Assembly: GCA_003644275.1 (NCBI GenBank)
Contig: QNBY01000058.1
Span: 1-6,859 of the forward strand
Origin: Planctomycetota bacterium
GTDB taxonomy: Bacteria > Planctomycetota > B143-G9
DNA: 6,859 bases
Direction: 5' to 3'
The notes under the pieces were generated by a model that had not been told where the DNA came from, did not search any database, and saw only the letters and a list, made by a program, of their open reading frames with translations. Of this stretch, positions 1 to 4,963 are shown piece after piece; positions within the stretch are counted from its first letter, which is position 1, and each line of letters starts with the position of its first letter. The position numbers and the translations under genes were made by a program.

Positions 1-668
1 CACAGCAACACCTCGTGCGCGAAGGCGTCCTCCCGCTCCAGATAGTGGGCGTCGTTGGTGGCGACGAGCGTCATCTCCAGCTCGCGCGCGAGCCTCGCCA
101 TCCCCTCGTTCACCACCCTCTGCTTCTGCAGCCCGTGGTTCTGCACCTCCAGGTAGAACCGGTCGCCGAATATCTCCCGCATCCGCTCCGCCTCCGCGCG
201 GGCCGCCGGGTAGTCGTTGCGGAGCAGGCAGGTCGCCACGCGCCCGGCGACGCAGCCGGAGAGGCAGATGAGCCCGTCCGCGTGCTTCCTGAGCTCGTCG
301 TAGTCTATCCTCGGCCGGTAGTAGTACCCCTCGAGCGAGGCGACGGTGGCGAGCTTGCACAGGTTCTTGTACCCCGTCTCGTCCATCGCGAGCAGGGTGA
401 GATGGTAGGCGTAGTCGCCGTTGTCGGTGAGTCTCTTCTCGCGGCAGGAACCCTCCGCAAGGTAGGCCTCCATGCCTATCACGGGCACTATTCCCGCCTT
501 GCGGGCCCGATGGTACATCTCGAGCGCGCCGTACATGTTGCCGTGGTCGGTTATCGCCACGTGCGTCATGCCGAGCGAAACGGCTTTCTCCACGAGCCTG
601 TCTATGCGGCAGGCCCCGTCCAGAAGCGAGTAGTCGGTGTGCAGGTGCAAGTGTGCGAAGGCCGTCAA
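1..668 (-). CDS. dnaE: DNA polymerase III subunit alpha, N-terminal part (runs off the left edge)
   Basis: This is the first 222 codons of the replicative DNA polymerase alpha subunit, the catalytic chain of the cytoplasmic replisome. Only the N-terminal PHP domain is visible. It opens with HLHLHTDYSLLDG (residues 6-18) and continues with TDHGNMYG (40-47), GMEAYL (65-70), YHLTLLAMDETGYKNL (88-103), CLSGC (135-139) and ATNDAHYL (203-210), the order found in bacterial DnaE. Candidate metal ligands H8, H10, D41, H42, E67, H89, H178, D206 and H208 are all present, unlike the degenerate PHP of E. coli DnaE. The start is a TTG at 668-666. Reading upstream in this frame, no ATG, GTG or TTG occurs before an in-frame stop, and the first internal ATG (M34) lies well inside the conserved domain. 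The TTG overlaps the stop of the upstream kinase gene as TTGA, so translational coupling is likely. The polymerase domains lie outside the window. Confidence 0.95.
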   Translation of the reverse strand, partial: MTAFAHLHLHTDYSLLDGACRIDRLVEKAVSLGMTHVAITDHGNMYGALEMYHRARKAGIVPVIGMEAYLAEGSCREKRLTDNGDYAYHLTLLAMDETGYKNLCKLATVASLEGYYYRPRIDYDELRKHADGLICLSGCVAGRVATCLLRNDYPAARAEAERMREIFGDRFYLEVQNHGLQKQRVVNEGMARLARELEMTLVATNDAHYLEREDAFAHEVLL

Positions 669-2071
669 ATCCGCGCCCCCTTCCCGTCCGCTCCGGGCGA
701 TTGCGCCGGGAACTCAACTCTGAAGGTGGTTCCCTCGTTCGGCTTCGAGCGGACGCTTATCGTCCCCCCCATCCGCTCCACGTGGGCCTTGGTGATGGCG
801 AGCCCGAGGCCGGTGCCGGCGGGCGAGAACTTCCTGGCGTTGGCGGAGCGGAAGAACTCGGTGAACAGCTTCTTCCGGTCCTCCTCCGATATGCCTATGC
901 CGGTGTCGGAGACCTCGAACACCACCTTGCCGCCTTCCTCGCGCAGCGAAATCCTGACCTCGCCGCCTTCCGGCGTGTAGCGCACCGCGTTGGAGATTAG
1001 GTTGGAGAATATCTCGCGCAGGGCCGCCTCGTCGCCGAGCACCGCCGGAACCGGCTTCATCTCCACCTCGAAGGCCAATCCCTTCTGCTCCGCCTTTATC
1101 TCCTCCGTCTCGCATACCATCTCGAGCACCTGGGCGGGGTCCACCGGCCGCATCTCGCGCTCGAAGCTTGGAGTGGAGAGCCTCGCTATCTCGAGCAGGT
1201 CCTTTATGAGGTTCAGCAATCCCTCGCCCCGCCTCCTTATGCGCATCAACATGTCCTTGGCCTTCTCCCCAAGGCAGTCCCCGGCCAGCACGAGGACGGC
1301 GTCCACCGCCGACATCATCGCGGCCACGGGGGACTTGAGCTCGTGCGTCACGCGGTAGAGGAACTCCGTCCTTATCTCGGAGAGCGCCACGAGGTCCTTC
1401 GACATGGCGTAGAGTTTCCTCTCCCTCTCCCGTATCCCCTGCACGAGGTGGTAGGTGAGGCTGGAGGCGATGAACATGACGAGCCCCAACGCGACGTGCG
1501 AGCCCACCAGGTAGTACCAGGGAAGCTCCCTTATGTCCGGGAAGCCGCTGAAAAGGGGATGGAATTCCAGAACTCCCGTCAGCTCCATGAGGGTCATGCC
1601 CGAAACCAGCGACAGCCCGAAGGCGGTGAGGTAGAAGCTCATGTTGAAGTCAACGAGGCTCACGCCGATTATCGCGTGGAGCACGAACACCAGCAGGAAG
1701 GGATTGAGAATCCCGCCGGAGAAGTGCAGGAAGGCCGTTAGCAGTATCCAGTCGGTGGCTATCTGCGCGAAAAGCAGGGTGAGTATCCGCTTGGGTATCT
1801 TCTCCCCCTCGTCCGGCCGGGCGAGCTGCGGCACGGAGACGCGGCCTATCCACACCGAGTACACGAGGTTCAGCAGGGCGAGCATCCCCACCAGCATGAA
1901 GTGGGTGGGATACGGCAGGGGCAGGCCGAGCTTCCAGGCCACGAACAGCGCGGCGGCGACGCCGCCCGTCGCGACCCACCTTAGGCGGATGAGGGTGTCG
2001 AGGTTGGAGACGAGCGACACCACCCGGTTCGGCACGGTGGAGAGTGGATTCTTCAGTTCTACCGGGCTCAT
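665..2071 (-). CDS. Membrane sensor histidine kinase with RegB-like quinone-type sensing domain
   Basis: A 468-residue sensor kinase. The first 210 residues hold about six hydrophobic helices (about 33-50, 57-77, 96-116, 123-141, 143-165, 187-208). The loop between helices 3 and 4 reads GGILNPF (119-125), matching GGxxNPF, the ubiquinone-interacting motif of RegB/PrrB; LIRLRW (27-32) before helix 1 also resembles that family. A short linker (211-235) leads to a HisKA domain with phospho-acceptor H243 in THELKSPVAA. The catalytic domain follows: N-box N357/N361, G1 box DTGIGI (389-394), F-box FTEFF (403-407) and G2 box GTGLGL (419-424). All kinase motifs look intact. The H-box is classic HisKA, not RegB's HELGTP, and no cysteine lies where RegB has its redox cysteine. 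The only cysteines are C266 and C320. No response regulator is visible. The gene overlaps dnaE by three bases. Kinase function is secure; quinone sensing is inference. Confidence 0.93.
   Translation of the reverse strand: MSPVELKNPLSTVPNRVVSLVSNLDTLIRLRWVATGGVAAALFVAWKLGLPLPYPTHFMLVGMLALLNLVYSVWIGRVSVPQLARPDEGEKIPKRILTLLFAQIATDWILLTAFLHFSGGILNPFLLVFVLHAIIGVSLVDFNMSFYLTAFGLSLVSGMTLMELTGVLEFHPLFSGFPDIRELPWYYLVGSHVALGLVMFIASSLTYHLVQGIRERERKLYAMSKDLVALSEIRTEFLYRVTHELKSPVAAMMSAVDAVLVLAGDCLGEKAKDMLMRIRRRGEGLLNLIKDLLEIARLSTPSFEREMRPVDPAQVLEMVCETEEIKAEQKGLAFEVEMKPVPAVLGDEAALREIFSNLISNAVRYTPEGGEVRISLREEGGKVVFEVSDTGIGISEEDRKKLFTEFFRSANARKFSPAGTGLGLAITKAHVERMGGTISVRSKPNEGTTFRVEFPAQSPGADGKGARI
676..685 (-). 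promoter_or_regulatory. Ribosome binding site deciding the dnaE TTG start
   Basis: The minus strand reads GGGAAGGGGG, then seven bases, then the TTG start of dnaE. This purine-rich Shine-Dalgarno-like stretch sits inside the last codons of the histidine kinase gene. It supports the TTG as a real, coupled start. Confidence 0.6.
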
Positions 2072-2080
2072 GCGGCTGAA

Positions 2081-2108
2081 AGTATACTCCGCGAAAACCC
2101 GGCTTCAA
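2081..2108 (-). promoter_or_regulatory. Candidate sigma70-type promoter for the histidine kinase-dnaE pair
   Basis: On the minus strand, TTGAAG (2108-2103) and TATACT (2086-2081) are separated by 16 bases. They match the -35 consensus at 4 of 6 positions and the -10 at 5 of 6. Transcription would begin about 7 bases downstream, near 2074, only about 3 bases before the ATG at 2071. The mRNA would therefore be nearly leaderless, and the GGAG at 2090-2087 would lie in the promoter spacer rather than act as a ribosome site. Confidence 0.5.
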
Positions 2109-2120
2109 ACTTCACGCCCT

Positions 2121-2149
2121 TTCGAGGCCGCAACCGCGCTCGTTCGAGG
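2121..2149. repeat. Tandem TTCGAGG heptamers, two helical turns apart
   Basis: TTCGAGG occurs at 2121-2127 and again at 2143-2149, 22 bp apart, which puts both on about the same DNA face. The second copy is part of a small palindrome, CTCGTTCGAG (2139-2148). The pair lies between the two divergent promoter candidates, just upstream of the plus-strand -35. It could be an operator, but a 7-bp repeat can arise by chance. Confidence 0.25.
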
Positions 2150-2157
2150 GATTTCTG

Positions 2158-2185
2158 TTGTATCTCACCCGCTGTGTGCTATCAT
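2158..2185 (+). promoter_or_regulatory. Candidate extended -10 promoter for the leader ORF and pyrC
   Basis: TTGTAT (2158-2163) and TATCAT (2180-2185) are separated by 16 bases. A TG at 2177-2178 one base before the -10 gives an extended -10 element. Transcription would start near 2192, leaving about 30 bases of leader before the strong ribosome site at 2215-2220. It is the best plus-strand promoter visible before pyrC. Confidence 0.5.
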
Positions 2186-2214
2186 TTCATGCGAGGCGCG
2201 CTTCCGGCGCGGCT

Positions 2215-2220
2215 GGAGGA
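2215..2220 (+). promoter_or_regulatory. Strong Shine-Dalgarno for the 33-codon leader ORF
   Basis: GGAGGA sits 3 bases before the ATG at 2224 (4 bases if the core GGAGG is counted). It is the best match to the anti-Shine-Dalgarno consensus among the gene starts in this window, yet it precedes a very short ORF rather than the pyrC start. Its presence is the main argument that the short ORF is translated. Confidence 0.55.
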
Positions 2221-2223
2221 ACC

Positions 2224-2325
2224 ATGCGCAACTCCTTTGAAACAGCGGTCTTGCCCGGCTCGCCGCTCCCGGAGGCCGATGGGAGGCGGGCCGCAGCCCG
2301 AAACCGGCTCGGAGGCCCCCTTTGA
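2224..2325 (+). CDS. Small ORF (33 aa), possible leader peptide coupled to pyrC
   Basis: An ATG preceded by GGAGGA opens a 33-codon ORF starting MRNSFETAVLPG and ending RLGGPL, with TGA at 2323-2325. The stop overlaps the TTG start of pyrC (2322-2324) as TTGA, the same arrangement as the kinase-dnaE junction. The peptide has no membrane segment or recognised motif and is arginine-rich in its second half (six Arg in residues 21-28 and nearby). By my count, third codon positions are G or C in about three quarters of codons, which looks somewhat less biased than the neighbouring genes. It may be a leader peptide that tunes pyrC translation, or merely a coupled entry site. No homologue is recognised. 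The alternative is a chance ORF with a fortuitous ribosome site. Confidence 0.45.
   Translation: MRNSFETAVLPGSPLPEADGRRAAARNRLGGPL
2311..2315 (+). promoter_or_regulatory. Ribosome binding site supporting the pyrC TTG start
   Basis: GGAGG lies 6 bases upstream of the TTG at 2322, inside the last codons of the small upstream ORF. In the pyrC frame there is no ATG, GTG or other TTG between the preceding in-frame stop (TGA, 2238-2240) and this TTG, so the start is well determined. Confidence 0.65.
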
Positions 2326-3656
2326 GCGGCCTCTTGCTCTCTCGCGTCGCCGTCCTCTCCGGCCCCCACGCGGGAGTGAGGGACGTGCTCGTGGACGAGG
2401 GCCGCTACGCCGCCTTCGCCCCTCCCGGCGCCCTGCGGCCGCATCACGCCGTGAAGGTGCTGGACTGCGAGGGGCTCGTGCTCTTCTCCGCTGCCGTGGA
2501 CGACCACGTGCACTACCGCGAGCCCGGTCCCTACGCCTTCAAGGAAGGGTGGCGCAACGGAAGCCTGGCCTCGCTAGCGGGCGGCGCGACGGCGGTGGTG
2601 GAGGTGCAGAACTCCCCGCCCTACTGCGATTCCCCGGAGGCGGTGGAATCCAAGCGGCGGCTGGCCGGCGCCGCCTCCGCGCTGGACTTCGGCTTCTACC
2701 TGACCGTAGCCTCCGGTTCGGACCCTGCGCTTCTCGAAGCGGCCGCTCCCCGGTGCCTCGGCGTGAAGCTCTTCCTGGGCTCGTCCACGGGGGGGCTCGG
2801 CGTGTCGGACCCGCGCATGAGGGAGGCCGCGGCGCACGCGGCCCTGCGCGCTGGGGTGCCCCTCGCAGTGCACGCGGAGGAAGAAAGCCTCTTCGCGTCG
2901 GATGCCCCTTCCCACGGCGAGCGCAGGCCCCCCGAGGCGGAGGTGGAGGCCGTGAGGCGGGCCATCTCGCTCGCCGAGCGGACGGGAGCCGCTTTGCTCC
3001 TCTTCCACGTGAGCGTCCCCGAGAGCGTGAAGCTCGCCCGCGCGGCAAGGGAGCGGGGGGGCCGCGTTTCCTGCGCGGTCTGCCCCCATCACCTCCTGCT
3101 CGACAGCCGGGACGAACGGCGCTCTCCCGCGCGCTTCAAGGTGAATCCCCCCCTCCGTTCCCCTGCGGAGAGGGAGGAACTCCGCGCCCTGCTCGCGGAC
3201 GGATTGATAGACGTGCTCCAGACCGACCACGCCCCGCACCCTGCGGCGGAGAAGTCGCTCCCACCGGACGAGGCCCCGGCCGGTCTGCCCTCCGCCGAGC
3301 TCTTCCTTCCGCTCTGTCTCACGCTCGTCGGGGAGGGGCTCCTCTCCCTGGAGCGGCTCGAGCGGATGGTGTGCCACATCCCCCGCGCGCTTCATCGCCT
3401 TCCGGCCGCGGTGCCGAGAGAGGGCGCTCCCGCCGTCTTCACCCTCGCGGATCCCGCCGAGAGCTGGACGGTGAGCCGCGGGGACGTGGTGTCGCGGGCG
3501 GGGTGGTCGCCCTATGAGGGCGTAACCCTTTCCGGAAAGGTCAAATACGTCGTGCTCGACGGCGAGATCGCGTTTGCAGGCGGGTTTCAGCCCGTTCGCC
3601 GCGAGGCGCGCTTTCTCACCCCTTCGGAAAGTGCGGCGGGGGACGCACATTGTTGA
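2322..3656 (+). CDS. pyrC: Dihydroorotase (de novo pyrimidine biosynthesis)
   Basis: A 444-residue amidohydrolase expected to interconvert N-carbamoyl-L-aspartate and L-dihydroorotate in the cytoplasm, the third step of UMP synthesis. The metal-binding entry motif is DDHVHYREPG (60-69; H62 and H64 as ligands, R66 for substrate). N97 in VQNSPP replaces the usual PNTxPP context. K149 in GVKLFLGSSTG (147-157) is the likely carboxylated lysine. H184 (VHAEE), H229 (FHVS) and D302 in QTDHAPH (300-306) complete the binuclear site. FKVNPPLR (272-279) and the C-terminal WSPYEGVTLSGKV (395-407) are also typical. Length fits full-length bacterial dihydroorotases. These motifs argue against dihydropyrimidinase or allantoinase. 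The start is a TTG (positions decided by a GGAGG site and no earlier start), coupled to a 33-codon ORF. One oddity is CAVC (251-254) immediately before PHH. Other pyr genes are absent from the window. Confidence 0.92.
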   Translation: MSGLLLSRVAVLSGPHAGVRDVLVDEGRYAAFAPPGALRPHHAVKVLDCEGLVLFSAAVDDHVHYREPGPYAFKEGWRNGSLASLAGGATAVVEVQNSPPYCDSPEAVESKRRLAGAASALDFGFYLTVASGSDPALLEAAAPRCLGVKLFLGSSTGGLGVSDPRMREAAAHAALRAGVPLAVHAEEESLFASDAPSHGERRPPEAEVEAVRRAISLAERTGAALLLFHVSVPESVKLARAARERGGRVSCAVCPHHLLLDSRDERRSPARFKVNPPLRSPAEREELRALLADGLIDVLQTDHAPHPAAEKSLPPDEAPAGLPSAELFLPLCLTLVGEGLLSLERLERMVCHIPRALHRLPAAVPREGAPAVFTLADPAESWTVSRGDVVSRAGWSPYEGVTLSGKVKYVVLDGEIAFAGGFQPVRREARFLTPSESAAGDAHC

Positions 3657-3670
3657 TAACTTGCAGGAAA
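3651..3670 (+). repeat. 20-bp direct repeat, copy 1 (overlaps pyrC stop)
   Basis: TGTTGATAACTTGCAGGAAA. It includes the last codon and stop of pyrC and matches copy 2 at 3845-3864 in 19 of 20 bases (C versus T at position 14), 194 bp downstream in the same orientation. It ends in AGGAAA, which lies 7 bases before an ATG at 3678. Confidence 0.8.
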
Positions 3671-3699
3671 TGCGCCGATGCCGTCCGGCATTCCCGCAT
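3670..3699 (+). other. Inverted repeat / hairpin after pyrC
   Basis: An inner stem ATGCC (3678-3682) pairs with GGCAT (3687-3691) around a GTCC loop. An outer stem ATGCG (3670-3674) pairs with CGCAT (3695-3699) across a 3x3 internal loop. It starts at the last base of repeat copy 1. There is no following T-run, so it is not an intrinsic terminator. Confidence 0.5.
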
Positions 3700-3740
3700 A
3701 CATTATGGTCGAGCCGTCCCCCTCCCGGAACGGGTCGTTC

Positions 3741-3756
3741 TGCAAACGGCTTTGCA
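3741..3756 (+). other. Perfect 6-bp inverted repeat with 4-base loop
   Basis: TGCAAA-CGGC-TTTGCA is a perfect stem of six pairs. The bases ACGGCT (3746-3751) could instead pair with AGCCGT (3712-3717), enclosing a CCCG-GAA-CGGG hairpin (3724-3734). Two mutually exclusive folds are therefore possible. Confidence 0.45.
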
Positions 3757-3844
3757 ACGGCATTTCAAGAGGACGCCCCGGCCGCTCCGGGAGCCGCAGG
3801 AAGAATCCGCCGCGCCGCGCACGAAAAGGCGGGAAGAATCTCGC

Positions 3845-3864
3845 TGTTGATAACTTGTAGGAAA
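3845..3864 (+). repeat. 20-bp direct repeat, copy 2 (upstream of ABC ATPase gene)
   Basis: TGTTGATAACTTGTAGGAAA, differing from copy 1 at one base. It runs into AGGAAAGG, which serves as the ribosome site for the ATG at 3875 with 8 bases between. In both copies the repeat therefore ends in a Shine-Dalgarno-like stretch shortly before an ATG. Confidence 0.8.
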
Positions 3865-3874
3865 GGGATTTTTC

Positions 3875-4945
3875 ATGCCCTTTCAACGGGGGAAGCGGAT
3901 GGCTTTTCTGGAAGTGCAACACCTCTCCAAATCCTTCGGCGACACCGTGGCCGCCGACGCCGTATCGTTCTCTCTCGAACGCGGCCGGGTGCTGGTGTTG
4001 CTGGGACCCTCGGGCAGCGGCAAGAGCACCCTGCTCCGCCTCATCGCGGGCCTCGAGACGCCCGATCGCGGCTCCGTCTCCCTCGACGGGCGCGATATCA
4101 CCCCCCTGCCCCCGCACCGCCGCGACATAGCGATGGTCTTCCAGAGCTACGCCCTCTACCCCCACATGACCGCGCGCGGCAACATGGAGTTCGCCCTCAA
4201 GGTGGCCGGTATGCCGAAGGAGGAACGGAACCGCCGCGTGGAGGAAGCGGCGAAGCTGCTCGGCATCGAGCGCCTGCTGGACCGCAGGCCCGCGGAGTGT
4301 TCGGGCGGCGAGCGCCAGAGGATAGCGCTCGGGCGCGCCATCGTCCGCCGCCCCCTCCTCTTCCTGTTCGACGAACCCCTTTCCAACCTCGACGCCGCCC
4401 TTCGGGAATCGTTGCGGGTGGAGCTCCGCTCCCTGCTCACCTCGCTCGGGGCCACCGCGGTGTACGTGACGCACGACCAGTCCGAGGCCATGTCTCTCGG
4501 CGACGAGGTGGCGTTGATGCGGGAGGGCTCCATAGTCCAGATCGGAACCCCCAGGGAGCTTTTCGACGGCCCCCGCTCCCTCTTCGCCGCCCTCTTTCTC
4601 GGCTCGCCCCGCGCCAACGTGCTCAAGGGCGAATGTTCGGGCGGCGTGTTTCGCACGAGGGGAGGGCTGGCCCTCCCGGCTCCGCCTTCCCTCTCCGGGC
4701 CTGCGGTGCTCGTGCTTCGTCCCCTCTATCTCAGGCCCGATCCCGCCGGCGGCCTCCGCGGTCCCGTGCTGTCCGTGGAGTACCAGGGCGGGCGTTCCGT
4801 GGTGTGGTTCGACTCTCCGGACGGTCCCCTTTCGGCGGTGCTCGACGGCGGGGAACTTCCCCGTCCCGGAGAGGAAGCGGCCTTTTCCTGCCCGCTTTCC
4901 CGCGCGTTCTGGTTCGAGCCGGAAAGCGGTCGGAGGCTCCATTGA
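3875..4945 (+). CDS. ABC transporter ATP-binding protein, MalK/UgpC/MsmX type (sugar import)
   Basis: A 356-residue cytoplasmic ATPase that powers a carbohydrate-type importer. Walker A is GPSGSGKST (44-52), the Q-loop is at Q90 in VFQSYALYPHMT, the signature is CSGGERQR (142-149), Walker B is LLFLFDEP (161-168), the D-loop is SNLD (170-173) and the switch histidine is H200 in VTHDQSEA. A C-terminal TOBE/OB region (about 236-356) is present, as in MalK-type subunits, and total length is close to the family's 360-370. The signature has C and E where LSGGQ has L and Q. The ATG at 3875 follows AGGAAAGG by 8 bases. However, M9 (ATG 3899) aligns better with the usual family N-terminus, so the first eight residues may not be real. 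The binding-protein gene follows after 18 bases and the permease is coupled to it, indicating one operon. The transported substrate cannot be told. Confidence 0.93.
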   Translation: MPFQRGKRMAFLEVQHLSKSFGDTVAADAVSFSLERGRVLVLLGPSGSGKSTLLRLIAGLETPDRGSVSLDGRDITPLPPHRRDIAMVFQSYALYPHMTARGNMEFALKVAGMPKEERNRRVEEAAKLLGIERLLDRRPAECSGGERQRIALGRAIVRRPLLFLFDEPLSNLDAALRESLRVELRSLLTSLGATAVYVTHDQSEAMSLGDEVALMREGSIVQIGTPRELFDGPRSLFAALFLGSPRANVLKGECSGGVFRTRGGLALPAPPSLSGPAVLVLRPLYLRPDPAGGLRGPVLSVEYQGGRSVVWFDSPDGPLSAVLDGGELPRPGEEAAFSCPLSRAFWFEPESGRRLH

Positions 4946-4963
4946 GACAAAGGTAGGTGACCG

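Larger units (their letters stand above)
3657..3874. other. Structured intergenic region between pyrC and the ABC ATPase gene
   Basis: About 218 bases with no convincing gene. It is flanked by the two 20-bp direct repeats and contains several inverted repeats (3670-3699, 3724-3734, 3741-3756) plus a 9-bp direct repeat GGAAGAATC (3799-3807 and 3832-3840). No hairpin is followed by a T-run, so no intrinsic terminator is visible, and no good promoter was found. It may be a genome-wide intergenic repeat element or an mRNA leader for the importer operon. Confidence 0.5.

Noticed and set aside
15..980. A 321-codon plus-strand frame opposite dnaE and the kinase C-terminus
   Set aside because: It is the shadow of dnaE, whose PHP motifs are unambiguous on the minus strand, and it spans the junction of two real genes.
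2174..3517. A 447-codon plus-strand frame overlapping pyrC
   Set aside because: It is arginine/proline-rich shadow sequence in another frame. pyrC carries the complete dihydroorotase active site.
2574..3650. A 358-codon minus-strand frame opposite pyrC
   Set aside because: Antisense shadow without recognisable domains or a credible ribosome site.
3741..3763. Intrinsic terminator after pyrC
   Set aside because: The perfect hairpin is followed by ACGGCATTTC and has no run of T. None of the other inverted repeats in this gap has one either.
3651..3864. The TGTTGATAA repeats as DnaA boxes or a replication origin
   Set aside because: Each differs from the reversed consensus TGTGGATAA at one base. 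Only two occur, 194 bp apart, with no AT-rich unwinding region, dnaA or dnaN nearby.
3845..3875. TTGATA in repeat copy 2 as a -35 element for the importer operon
   Set aside because: No -10-like hexamer lies 16-18 bases downstream; that position is TTTTTC, running into the start codon.
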